From positions 2,046,001 through 2,110,000 of the forward strand of contig JAWQEG010000474.1 in assembly GCA_033782935.1 (NCBI GenBank): 64,000 bases of DNA. Reading direction: 5' to 3'. The translations under genes were made by a program, and so were the position numbers. The notes under the pieces are model-generated. The model was not told the DNA's origin, did not search any database, and saw only the letters and a program-made list of their open reading frames with translations. Of the stretch, positions 27,065 to 39,759 are shown piece by piece; positions within the stretch are counted from its first letter, which is position 1; each line of letters starts with the position of its first letter. Origin of the DNA: Petrolisthes cinctipes. Taxonomy: Eukaryota; Arthropoda; Malacostraca; Decapoda; Porcellanidae.

Positions 27065-30000
27065 TTAGCATGTGTTTAGCCTATATTTTGAAAATATTCT
27101 AGCACTGAGTAGGCATGTACAGATTGCTTCTGGGACCCCAAAATATTGAATTTTCGGGTGTTTTGAGCCTGAATTTGAGATATAAACGGGTACAGAAGAT
27201 ACATGCACATATTGACTTTGGGCATCTAAAATATCGATTTTCAGCATGTTTTTGGCCTGTAATTTGAAAATACTCTAACACTGAGTAGGCATGTACAGAT
27301 TGCTTCTGGGACCCCAAAATATTGGATTTTCGGGTGTTTTGAGCCTGAATTTGAGATATAAACGGGTACTGAAGATGCATGCACATATCGACTTTTGTGC
27401 ACCTAAAAGATCGATTTTCAGTATGTTTTGAGCATGTATTTTGTAAATACTCTAACACGGAGTAGGCATGTACAGATCGCTTCTGGGACCCCTAAATATC
27501 GAATTTTCGGGTGTTTTGGGACTGAATTTGAGATATCGACTTTTTGGCACCTAAAAGATCGATTTTTAGCATGTTTTTAGCCTATATTTTGAAAATATTC
27601 TAGGACTGAGTAGGCATGTACAGATTGCTTCTGGGACCCCAAAATATTGAATTTTCGGGTGTTTTGAGCCTGAATTTGAGATATAAACGGGTACAGAAGA
27701 TACATGCACATATTGACTTTGGGCACCAAAAATATCGATTTTCAGCATGTTTTGGGCCTGAATTTTGAAAATACTCTAACACGGAGTAGGCATGTACAGA
27801 TACCTTCTGGGACCTCTAAATATCGAATTTTCGGGTGTTTTGGGACTGAATTTGAGATATCGATTTTTTGGCACCGAAAATGTTGATTTTTAGCATGTTT
27901 TTAGCCTATATTTTGAAAATATTCTAGCACTGTGTAGGCATGTACAGATTGCTTCTGGGACCCCAAAATATTGAATTTTCGGGTGTTTTGAGCCTGAATT
28001 TGAGATATAAACGGGTACAGAAGATACATGCACATATTGACTTTTGGCATCTAAAATATCGATTTTCAGCATGTTTTGGGCCTGTATATTGAAAATACTC
28101 TAACACTGAGTAGGCATGTACAGATTGCTTCTGGGACCCTAAAATATTGAATTTTCGGGTGTTTTGAGCCTGAATTTGAGATATAAACGGGTACTGAAGA
28201 TGCATGCACATATCGACTTTTGTGCACCTAAAAGATCGATTTTCAGTATGTTTTGAGCATGTATTTTGAAAATACTCTAACACGGAGTAGGCATGTACAG
28301 ATCGCTTCTGGGACCCCTAAATATCGAATTTTCGGGTGTTTTGGGACTGAATTTGAGATATCGACTTTTTGGCACCTAAAAGATCGATTTTTAGCATGTT
28401 TTTAGCCTATATTTTGAAAATATTCTAGCACTGAGTAGGCATGTACAGATTGCTTCTGGGACCCCAAAATATTGAATTTTCGGGTGTTTTGAGCCTGAAT
28501 TTGAGATATAAACTGGTACAGAAGATACATGCACATATTGACTTTGGGCATCTAAAATATCGATTTTCAGCATGTTTTGGGCCTGAATTTTGAAAATACT
28601 CTAACACGGAGTAGGCATGTACAGATCGCTTCTGGGACCCCTAAATATCGAATTTTCGGGTGTTTTGGGACTGAATTTGTGATATCGACTTTTTGGCACC
28701 TAAAAGATCGATTTTTAGCATGTTTTTAGCCTATATTTTGAAAATATTCTAGCACTGAGTAGGCATGTACAGATTGCTTCTGGGACCCCAAAATATTGAA
28801 TTTTCGGGTGTTTTGAGCCTGAATTTGAGATATAAACGGGTACAGAAGATACATGCACATATTGACTTTGGGCACCAAAAATATCGATTTTCAGCATGTT
28901 TTGGGCCTGAATTTTGAAAATACTCTAACATGGAGTAGGCATGTACAGATCGCTTCTGGGACCCCAAAATATCGAATTTTCGGGTGTTTAGGGCCAGAAT
29001 TTGAGATATAAACGGTTACAGAAGATGCATGCACATATCGACTTTTGGGCACCTAAAAGATCGATTTTCAGTATGTTTTTGGCCTGTATTTTGAAAATAC
29101 TCTAACACGGAGTAGGCATGTACAGATACCTTCTGGGACCTCTAAATATCGAATTTTCGGGTGTTTTGGGACTGAATTTGAGATATCGACTTTTTGGCAC
29201 ATAAAAGATCGATTTTTAGCATGTTTTTAGCCTATATTTTGAAAATATTCTAGCACTGTGTAGGCATGTACAGATTGCTTCTGGGACCCCAAAATATTGA
29301 ATTTTCGGGTGTTTTGAGCCTGAATTTGAGATATAAACGGGTACAGAAGATACATGCACATATTGACTTTGGGCATCTAAAATATCGATTTTCAGCATGT
29401 TTTGGGCATGAATTTTGAAAATACTCTAACACGGAGTAGGCATGTACAGATCGCTTCTGGGACCCCAAAATATCGAATTTTCGGGTGTTTAGGGCCAGAA
29501 TTTGAGATATAAACGGGTACTGAAGATGCATGCACATATCGACTTTTGTGCACCTAAAAGATCGATTTTCAGTATGTTTTGAGCATGTGATTTGAAAATA
29601 CTCTAACACGGAGTAGGCATGTACAGATCGCTTCTGGGACCCCTAAATATCGAATTTTCGGGTGTTTTGGGACTGAATTTGAGATATCGACTTTTTGGCA
29701 TCTAAAAGATCGATTTTTAGCATGTTTTTAGCCTATATTTTGAAAATATTCTAGCACTGAGTAGGCATGTACAGATTGCTTCTGGGACCCCAAAATATTG
29801 AATTTTCGGGTGTTTTGAGCCTGAATTTGAGATATAAACGGGTACAGAAGATGCATGCACATATCGACTTTTGGGGACCTAAAAGATCGATTTTCAGTAT
29901 GTTTTGAGCATGTATTTTGAAAATACTCTAACATGGAGTAGGCATGTACAGATCGCTTCTGGGACCCCAAAATATCGAATTTTCGGGTGTTTAGGGCCAG

Positions 30001-30914
30001 AATTTGAGATATAAACGGGTACAGAAGATGCATGCACATATCGACTTTTGGGCACCTAAAAGATCGATTTTCAGTATGTTTTTGGCCTGTATTTTGAAAA
30101 TACTCTAACACGGAGTAGGCATGTACAGATACCTTCTGGGACCTCTAAATATCGAATTTTCGTGTGTTTTTGGACTGAATTTGAGATATCGATTTTTTGG
30201 CACCTAAAATGTCGATTTTTAGCATGTTTTTAGCCTATATTTTGAAAATATTCAAGCACTGTGTAGGCATGTACAGATTGCTTCTGGGACCCCAAAATAT
30301 TGAATTTTCGGGTGTTTTGAGCCTGAATTTGAGATATAAACGGGTACAGAAGATACATGCACATATTGACTTTTGGCATCTAAAATATCGATTTTCAGCA
30401 TGTTTTGGGCCTGTATATTGAAAATACTCTAACACTGAGTAGGCATGTACAGATTGCTTCTGGGACCCCAAAATATTGAATTTTCGGGTGTTTTGAGCCT
30501 GAATTTGAGATATAAACGGGTACTGAAGATGCATGCACATATCGACTTTTGTGCACCTAAAAGATCGATTTTCAGTATGTTTTTGGCCTTTATTTTGAAA
30601 ATACTCTAACACGGAGTAGGCATGTACAGATGCCTTCTGGGACCTCTAAATATCGAATTTTCAGGTGTTTTGGGACTGAATTTGAGATATCGATTTTTTG
30701 GCACCTAAAATGTCGATTTTTAGCATGTTTTTAGCCTATATTTTGAAAATATTCTAGCACTGTGTAGGCATGTACAGATTGCTTCTGGGACCCCAAAATA
30801 TTGAATTTTCGGGTGTTTTGATCCTGAATTTGAGATATAAACGGGTACAGAAGATACATGCACATATTGACTTTGGGCATCTAAAATATCGATTTTCAGC
30901 ATGTTTTGGGCCTG

Positions 30915-30928
30915 TATTTTGAAAATAA
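30915..30928. other. Orientation-switch junction of the array
   Basis: Minus-orientation satellite runs to 30,927, ending with the dyad core TATTTTGAAAATA at 30,915-30,927. From 30,928 the sequence is plus-orientation satellite (aaaagtcgatatgtgc), entered in the middle of an A'-type monomer. The join is direct, with no filler and at most one base of overlap. This is the only orientation change in the window. Confidence 0.95.
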
Positions 30929-32377
30929 AAAGTCGATATGTGCATGCATCTTCAGTACCCGTTTATATCTCAAATTCAGGTTCAAAACACCCGAAAATTC
31001 AATATTTTGGGGTCCCAGAAGCAATCTGTACATGCCTACACAGTGCTAGAATATTTTCAAAATATAGGCTAAAAACATGCTAAAAATCGACATTTTAGGT
31101 GCCAAAAAATCGATATCTCAAATTCAGTCCCAAAACACCCGAAAATTCGATATTTAGAGGTCCCAGAAGGTATCTGTACATGCTTACTCCGTGTTAGAGT
31201 ATTTTCAAAATACAGGCCAAAAACATACTGAAAATCGATCTTTTAGGTGCCCAAAAGTCGATATGTGCATGCATCTTCTGTACCCGTTTATATCTCAAAT
31301 TCTGGCCCTAAACACCCGAAAACTCGATATTTTGGGGTCCCAGAAGCGATCTGTACATGCCTACTCCGTGTTAGAGTATTTTCAAAATTCAGGCCCAAAA
31401 CATGCTGAAAATCGATATTTTTGGTGCCCAAAGTCAATATGTGCATGTATCTTCTTTACCTGTTTATATCTCAAATTCAGGCTCAAAACACCCGAAAATT
31501 CAATATTTTGGGGTCCCAGAAGCAATCTGTACATGCCTACTCAGTGCTAGAATATTTTCAAAATATAGGCTAAAAACATGCTGAAAATCGATCTTTTAGG
31601 TGCCAAAAAGTCCATATCTCAAATTCAGTCCCAAAACACAAGAAAATTCGATATTTAGAGGTCCCAGAAGCAATCTGTACATGCCTACTCCGTGTTAGAG
31701 TATTTTCAAAATTCAGACCCAAAACATGCTGAAAATCGATATTTTTGGTGCCCAAAGTCAATATGTGCATGTATCTTCTTTACCCGTTTATATCTCAAAT
31801 TCAGGCTCAAAACACCCGAAAATTCAATATTTTGGGGTCCCAGAAGCAATCTGTACATGCCTACTCAGTGTTAGAATATTTTCAAAATATAGGCTAAAAA
31901 CATGCTAAAAATCGACATTTTAGGTGCCAAAAAATCTATATCTCAAATTCAGTCCCAAAACACCCGAAAATTCGATATTTAGAGGTCCCAGAAGGTATCT
32001 GTACATGCCTACTCCGTGTTAGAGTATTTTCAAAATACAGGCCAAAAACATACTGAAAATCGATCTGTTAGGTGCCCAAAAGTCGATATGTGCATGCATC
32101 TTCTGTACCCGTTTATATCTCAAATTCTGGCCCTAAACACCCGAAAATTCGATATTTTGGGGTCCCAGAAGCGATCTGTACATGCCTACTCCGTGTTAGA
32201 GTATTTTCAAAATTCAGGCCCAAAACATGCTGAAAATCGAAATTTTTGGTGCCCAAAGTCAATATGTGCATGTATCTTCTGTACCCGTTTATATCTCAAA
32301 TTCAGGCTCAAAACACCCGAAAATTCAATATTTTGAGGTCCCAGAAGCAATCTGTACATGCCTACTCAGTGCTAGAG
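30928..32377 (+). repeat. Palindrome spacer (1,450 bp)
   Basis: Plus-orientation satellite between the two arms. It has no mirror partner, because the left arm turns directly into it at 30,927. It starts with a partial A'-type monomer and continues with ordinary trimers. It carries private variants such as ttctttacc near 31,453 and 31,780, and an acaagaaaatt variant near 31,638. It ends in a C/B' hybrid (gtgctagagtatttt near 32,370) where the right arm begins. Confidence 0.85.
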
Positions 32378-35300
32378 TATTTTCAAAATACAGGCCCAAA
32401 ACATGCTGAAAATCGATATTTTAGATGCCCAAAGTCAATATGTGCATGTATCTTCTGTACCCGTTTATATCTCAAATTCAGGCTCAAAACACCCGAAAAT
32501 TCAATATTTTGGGGTCCCAGAAGCAATCTGTACATGCCTACACAGTGCTAGAATATTTTCAAAATATAGGATAAAAACATGCTAAAAATCGACATTTTAG
32601 GTGCCAAAAAATCGATATCTCAAATTCAGTCCCAAAACACCTGAAAATTCGATATTTAGAGGTCCCAGAAGGCATCTGTACATGCCTACTCCGTGTTAGA
32701 GTATTTTCAAAATACAGGCCAAAAACATACTGAAAATCGATCTTTTAGGTGCACAAAAGTCGATATGTGTATGCATCTTCAGTACCCGTTTATATCTCAA
32801 ATTCAGGCTCAAAACACCCGAAAATTCAATATTTTGGGGTCCCAGAAGCAATCTGTACATGCCTACTCAGTGTTAGAGTATTTTCAATATACAGGCCCAA
32901 AACATGCTGAAAATCGATATTTTAGATGCCAAAAGTCAATATGTGCATGTATCTTCTGTACCCGTTTATATCTCAAATTCAGGCTCAAAACACCCGAAAA
33001 TTCAATATTTTGGGGTCCCAGAAGCAATCTGTACATGCCTACACAGTGCTTGAATATTTTCAAAATATAGGCTAAAAACATGCTAAAAATCGACATTTTA
33101 GGTGCCAAAAAATCGATATCTCAAATTCAGTCCCAAAACACACGAAAATTCGATATTTAGAGGTCCCAGAAGGTATCTGTACATGCCTACTCCGTGTTAG
33201 AGTATTTTCAAAATACAGGCCAAAAACATACTGAAAATCGATCTTTTAGGTGCCCAAAAGTCGATATGTGCATGCATCTTCTGTACCCGTTTATATCTCA
33301 AATTCTGGCCCTAAACACCCGAAAATTCGATATTTTGGGGTCCCAGAAGCGATCTGTACATGCCTACTCCGTGTTAGAGTATTTTCAAAATACATGCTCA
33401 AAACATACTGAAAATCGATCTTTTAGGTCCCCAAAAGTCGATATGTGCATGCATCTTCTGTACCCGTTTATATCTCAAATTCAGGCTCAAAACACCCGAA
33501 AATTCAATATTTTGGGGTCCCAGAAGCAATCTGTACATGCCTACTCAGTGCTAGAATATTTTCAAAATATAGGCTAAAAACATGCTAAAAATCGATCTTT
33601 TAGATGCCAAAAAGTCGATATCTCAAATTCAGTCCCAAAACACCCGAAAATTCGATATTTAGGGGTCCCAGAAGCGATCTGTACATGCCTACTCCGTGTT
33701 AGAGTATTTTCAAATCACATGCTCAAAACATACTGAAAATCGATCTTTTAGGTGCACAAAAGTCGATATGTGCATGCATCTTCAGTACCCGTTTATATCT
33801 CAAATTCTGGCCCTAAACACCCGAAAATTCGATATTTTGGGGTCCCAGAAGCGATCTGTACATGCCTACTCCGTGTTAGAGTATTTTCAAAATTCATGCC
33901 CAAAACATGCTGAAAATCGATATTTTAGATGCCCAAAGTCAATATGTGCATGTATCTTCTGTACCCGTTTATATCTCAAATTCAGGCTCAAAACACCCGA
34001 AAATTCAATATTTTGGGGTCCCAGAAGCAATCTGTACATGCCTACACAGTGCTAGAATATTTTCAAAATATAGGCTAAAAACATGCTAAAAATCGATCTT
34101 TTATGTGCCAAAAAGTCGATATCTCAAATTCAGTCCCAAAACACCCGAAAATTCGATATTTAGAGGTCCCAGAAGGTATCTGTACATGCCTACTCCGTGT
34201 TAGAGTATTTTCAAAATACAGGCCAAAAACATACTGAAAATCGATCTTTTAGGTGCCCAAAAGTCGATATGTGCATGCATCTTCTGTAACCGTTTATATC
34301 TCAAATTCTGGCCCTAAACACCCGAAAATTCGATATTTTGGGGTCCCAGAAGCGATCTGTACATGCCTACTCCATGTTAGAGTATTTTCAAAATTCAGGC
34401 CCAAAACATGCTGAAAATCGATATTTTTGGTGCCCAAAGTCAATATGTGCATGTATCTTCTGTACCCGTTTATATCTCAAATTCAGGCTCAAAACACCCG
34501 AAAATTCAATATTTTGGGGTCCCAGAAGCAATCTGTACATGCCTACTCAGTGCTAGAATATTTTCAAAATATAGGCTAAAAACATGCTAAAAATCGATCT
34601 TTTAGGTGCCAAAAAGTCGATATCACAAATTCAGTCCCAAAACACCCGAAAATTCGATATTTAGGGGTCCCAGAAGTGATCTGTACATGCCTACTCCGTG
34701 TTAGAGTATTTTCAAAATTCAGGCCCAAAACATGCTGAAAATCGATATTTTAGATGCCCAAAGTCAATATGTGCATGTATCTTCTGTACCAGTTTATATC
34801 TCAAATTCAGGCTCAAAACACCCGAAAATTCAATATTTTGGGGTCCCAGAAGCAATCTGTACATGCCTACTCAGTGCTAGAATATTTTCAAAATATAAGC
34901 TAAAAACATGCTAAAAATCGATCTTTTAGGTGCCAAAAAGTCGATATCTCAAATTCAGTCCCAAAACACCCGAAAATTCGATATTTAGGGGTCCCAGAAG
35001 CGATCTGTACATGCCTACTCCGTGTTAGAGTATTTTCAAAATACATGCTCAAAACATACTGAAAATCGATCTTTTAGGTGCACAAAAGTCGATATGTGCA
35101 TGCATCTTCAGTAACCGTTTATATCTCAAATTCAGGCTCAAAACACCCGAAAATTCAATATTTTAGGGTCCCAGAAGCAATCTGTACATGCCTACTCAGT
35201 GTTAGAGTATTTTCAATATACAGGCCCAAAACATGCTGAAAATCGATATTTTAGATGCCAAAAGTCAATATGTGCATGTATCTTCTGTACCCGTTTATAT

Positions 35301-38300
35301 CTCAAATTCAGGCTCAAAACACCCGAAAATTCAATATTTTGGGGTCCCAGAAGCAATCTGTACATGCCTACACAGTGCTAGAATATTTTCAAAATATAGG
35401 CTAAAAACATGCTAAAAATCGACATTTTCGGTGCCAAAAAATCGATATCTCAAATTCAGTCCCAAAACACCCGAAAATTCGATATTTATAGGTCCCAGAA
35501 GGTATCTGTACATGCCTACTCCGTGTTAGAGTATTTTCAAAATTCAGGCCCAAAACATGCTGAAAATCGATATTTTTGGTGCCCAAAGTCAATATGTGCA
35601 TGTATCTTCTGTACCCGTTTATATCTCAAATTCAGGCTCAAAACACCCGAAAATTCAATATTTTGGGGTCCCAGAAGCAATCTGTACATGCCTACTCAGT
35701 GCTAGAATATTTTCAAAATATAGGCTAAAAACATGCTAAAAATCGATCTTTTAGGTGCCAAAAAGTCGATATCTCAAATTCAGTCCCAAAACACCCGAAA
35801 ATTCGATATTTAGGGGTCCCAGAAGCGATCTGTACATGCCTACTCCGTGTTAGAGTATTTACAAAATACATGCTCAAAACATACTGAAAATCGATCTTTT
35901 AGGTGCACAAAAGTCGATATGTGCATGCATCTTCAGTACCCGTTTATATCTCAAATTCAGGCTCAAAACACCCGAAAATCCAATATTTTGGGGTCCCAGA
36001 AGCAATCTGTACATGCCTACTCAGTGTTAGAGTATTTTCAAATTACAGGCCAAAAACATGCTGAAAATCGATATTTTAGATGCCCAAAGTCAATATGTGC
36101 ATGTATCTTCTGTACCCGTTTATATCTCAAATTCAGGCTCAAAACACCCGAAAATTCAATATTTTGGGGTCCCAGAAGCAATCTGTACATGCCTACTCAG
36201 TGCTAGAATATTTTCAAAATATAGGCTAAACACATGCTAAAAATCGACATTTTAGGTGTTAAAAAAATCGATATATCAAATTCAGTCCCAAAACACCCGA
36301 AAATTCAATATTTTGGGGTCCCAGAAGCAATCTGTACATGCCTACACAGTGTTAGAGTATTTTCAAAATACAGGCCCAAAACATGCTGAAAATCGATATT
36401 TTAGATGCCCAAAGTCAATATGTGCATGTATCTTCTGTACCCGTTTATATATCAAATTCAGGCTCAAAACACCCGAAAATTCAATATTTTGGGGTCCCAG
36501 AAGCAATCTGTACATGCCTACTCCGTGTTAAAGTATTTTCAAAATTCAGGCCCAAAACATGCTGAAAATCGATATTTTTGGTGCCCAAAGTCAATATGTG
36601 CATGTATCTTCTGTACCCGTTTATATCTCAAATTCTGTCCCTAAACACCCGAAAATTCGATATTTTGGGGTCCCAGAAGCGATCTGTACATGCCTACTCC
36701 GTGTTGAAGTGTTTTCAAAATTCAGGCCCAAAACATGCTGAAAATCGATATTTTTGGTGCCCAAAGTCAATATGTGCATGTATCTTCTGTACCCGTTTAT
36801 ATCTCAAATTCAGGCTCAAAACACCCGAAAATTCAATATTTTGGGGTTCCAGAAGCAATCTGTACATGCCTACACAGTGCTAGAATATTTTCAAAATATA
36901 GGCTAAAAACATGCTAAAAATCGATCTTTTAGGTGCCAAAAAGTCGATATCTCAAATTCAGTCCCAAAACACCCGAAAATTCGATATTTAGGGGTCCCAG
37001 AAGCGATCTGTACTCCGTGTTAGAGTATTTTCAAAATACATGCTCAAAACATACTGAAAATCGATCTTTTAGGTGCACAAAAGTCGATATGTGCATGCAT
37101 CTTCAGTACCCGTTTATATCTCAAATTCAGGCTCAAAACACCCGAAAATTCAATATTTTGGGGTCCCAGAAGCAATCTGTACATGCCTACTCAGTGTTAG
37201 AGTATTTTCAAAATACAGGCCCAAAACATGCTGAAAATCGATATTTTAGATGCCCAAAGTCAATATGTGCATGTATCTTCTGTACCCGTTTATATATCAA
37301 ATTCAGGCTCAAAACACCCGAAAATTCAATATTTTGGGGTCCCAGAAGCAATCTGTACATGCCTACACAGTGCTAGAATATTTTCAAAATATAGGCTAAA
37401 AACATGCTAAAAATCGACATTTTAGGTGCCAAAAAATCTATATTTCAAATTCAGTCCCAAAACACCCGAAAATTCGATATTGAGAGGTCCCAGAAGGTAT
37501 CTGTACATGCCTACTCCGTGTTAGAGTATTTTCAAAATACAGGCCAAAAACATCCTGAAAATCGATCTTTTAGGTGCCCAAAAGTCGATATGTGCATGCA
37601 TCTTCTGTACCCGTTTATATCTCAAATTCTGGCCCTAAACACCCGAAAATTCGATATTTTGGGGTCCCAGAAGCGATCTGTACATGCCTACTCCATGTTA
37701 GAGTATTTTCAAAATTCAGGCCCAAAACATGCTGAAAATCGATATTTTTGGTGCCCAAAGTCAATATGTGCATGTATCTTCTGTACCCGTTTATATCTCA
37801 AATTCAGGCTCAAAACACCCGAAAATTCAATATTTTGGGGTCCCAGAAGCAATCTGTACATGCCTACTCAGTGCTAGAATATTTTCAAAATATAGGCTAA
37901 AAACATGCTAAAAATCGATCTTTTAGGTGCCAAAAAGTCGATATCTCAAATTCAGTCCCAAAACACCCGAAAATTCGATATTTAGGGGTCCCAGAAGCGA
38001 TCTGTACTCCGTGTTAGAGTATTTTCAAAATACATGCTCAAAACATACTGAAAATCGATCTTTTAGGTGCACAAAAGTCGATATGTGCATGCATCTTCAG
38101 TACCCGTTTATATCTCAAATTCAGGCTCAAAACACCCGAAAATTCAATATTTTGGGGTCCCAGAAGCAATCTGTACATGCCTACTCAGTGTTAGAGTATT
38201 TTCAAAATACAGGCCCAAAACATGCTGAAAATCGATATTTTAGATGCCCAAAGTCAATATGTGCATGTATCTTCTGTACCCGTTTATATATCAAATTCAG

Positions 38301-39709
38301 GCTCAAAACACCCGAAAATTCAATATTTTGGGGTCCCAGAAGCAATCTGTACATGCCTACACAGTGCTAGAATATTTTCAAAATATAGGCTAAAAACATG
38401 CTAAAAATCGACATTTTAGGTGCCAAAAAATCTATATTTCAAATTCAGTCCCAAAACACCCGAAAATTCGATATTTAGAGGTCCGAGAAGGTATCTGTAC
38501 ATGCCTACTCCGTGTTAGAGTATTTTCAAAATACAGGCCAAAAACATCCTGAAAATCGATCTTTTAGGTGCCCAAAAGTCGATATGTGCATGCATCTTCT
38601 GTACCCGTTTATATCTCAAATTCTGGCCCTAAACACCCGAAAATTCGATATTTTGGGGTCCCAGAAGCGATCTGTACATGCCTACTCCATGTTAGAGTAT
38701 TTTCAAAATTCAGGCCCAAAACATGCTGAAAATCGATATTTTTGGTGCCCAAAGTCAATATGTGCATGTATCTTCTGTACCCGTTTATATCTCAAATTCA
38801 GGCTCAAAACACCCGAAAATTCAATATTTTGGGGTCCCAGAAGCAATCTGTACATGCCTACTCAGTGCTAGAATATTTTCAAAATATAGGCTAAAAACAT
38901 GCTAAAAATCGATCTTTTAGGTGCCAAAAAGTCGATATCACAAATTCAGTCCCAAAACACCCGAAAATTCGATATTTAGGGGTCCCAAAAGCGATCTGTA
39001 CATGCCTACTCCGTGTTAGAGTATTTTCAAAATACATGCTCAAAACATACTGAAAATCGATCTTTTAGGTGCACAAAAGTCGATATGTGCATGCATCTTC
39101 AGTACCCGTCTATATCTCAAATTCTGGCCCTAAACACCCGAAAATTCGATATTTTGGGGTCCCAGAAGCGATCTGTACATGCCTACTCCGTGTTAGAGTA
39201 TTTTCAAAATTCAGGCCCAAAACATGCTGAAAATCGATATTTTAGATGCCCAAAGTCAATATGTGCATGTATCTTCTGTACCCGTTTATATCTCAAATTC
39301 AGGCTCAAAACACCCGAAAATTCAATATTTTGGGGTCCCAGAAGCAATCTGTACATGCCTACTCAGTGCTAGAATATTTTCAAAATATAGGCTAAAAACA
39401 TGCTAAAAATCGATCTTTTAGGTGCCAAAAAGTCGATATCTCAAATTCAGTCCCAAAACACCCGAAAATTCGATATTTAGGGGTCCCAGAAGCGATCTGT
39501 ACATGCCTACTCCGTGTTAGAGTATTTTCAAAATACATGCTCAAAACATACTGAAAATCGATTTTTTAGGTGCACAAAAGTCGATATGTGCATGCATCAT
39601 CAGTACCCGTTTATATCTCAAATTCAGGCTCAAAACACCCGAAAATTCAATATTTTAGGGTCCCAGAAGCAATCTGTACATGCCTACTCAGTGTTAGAGT
39701 ATTTTCAAA
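32378..39709 (+). repeat. Right arm of the large satellite palindrome (7,332 bp)
   Basis: Reverse complement of the left arm, less one 177-bp monomer (near 36,290) and one 3,343-bp unit; 7,332+177+3,343 equals the 10,852 bp of the left arm. Identity is high but not perfect: in the 208 bp next to the centre I count two differences (left 30,822 and 30,733 region against right 32,483 and 32,572). The arm stops at 39,709 in the middle of a dyad. Confidence 0.9.
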
Positions 39710-39759
39710 GGTGCACAAAAGTCGATATGTGCATGCATCTTCAGTACCCGTTTATATCT
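39619..39759 (+). repeat. Truncated chimeric monomer (141 bp) at the end of the right arm
   Basis: The first 91 bp are a B'-type monomer up to gagtattttcaaa. At 39,710 it jumps to ggtgcacaaaag, position 128 of an A'-type monomer. The break lies inside the 15-bp dyad (39,699 onward). The mirror position in the left arm (20,076) is an intact monomer, so the lesion arose on the right side. The sequence from 39,710 onward matches 46,864 onward, so this is also the left edge of a duplicated block. Confidence 0.85.

Larger units (their letters stand above)
1..30927 (-). repeat. Left sub-array, satellite in minus orientation
   Basis: Taking the monomer as written after 30,928 as the forward sense, everything from 1 to 30,927 is its reverse complement. 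No other orientation change was seen in this half. The dominant spacing is the 501-bp trimer (177+176+148). It is interrupted by pure 176-bp runs and by 491-bp trimers whose short monomer has lost a further 10 bp. From 1 to 20,075 the order of variants is a mosaic of recurring blocks with no mirror image in the right half of the window. From 20,076 to 30,927 the order mirrors the right half. Confidence 0.95.
20076..30927 (-). repeat. Left arm of the large satellite palindrome (10,852 bp)
   Basis: Variant order mirrors 39,709 back to 32,378. Paired positions sum to 63,305 near the centre, to 63,128 beyond a 177-bp indel, and to 59,785 beyond a 3,343-bp indel. Rare shared variants confirm the pairing: gggtactgatgatgcatgc near 20,180 against its complement near 39,595; the 8-bp deletions at 25,122 and 26,116 against 38,007 and 37,013; and the ttggattttc variant near 27,323 against its complement near 35,980. 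The arm carries two tandem copies of the 3,343-bp unit. Confidence 0.9.

Noticed and set aside
30181..30290. Runs of T or A (for example gattttttgg) as poly-A tails of retroposons
   Set aside because: The runs are only five to eight bases long and occur at the same place in every monomer, so they are part of the repeat.
30928..32377. Spacer between palindrome arms as a possible inserted mobile element
   Set aside because: It is ordinary plus-oriented satellite throughout, with no foreign ends, coding region, poly-A or target-site duplication.
20076..39709. Palindrome as a sequencing hairpin artefact
   Set aside because: The arms differ by substitutions, a 177-bp monomer and a 3,343-bp unit, which an artefactual mirror would not show. 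Only long-read coverage can finally settle it.
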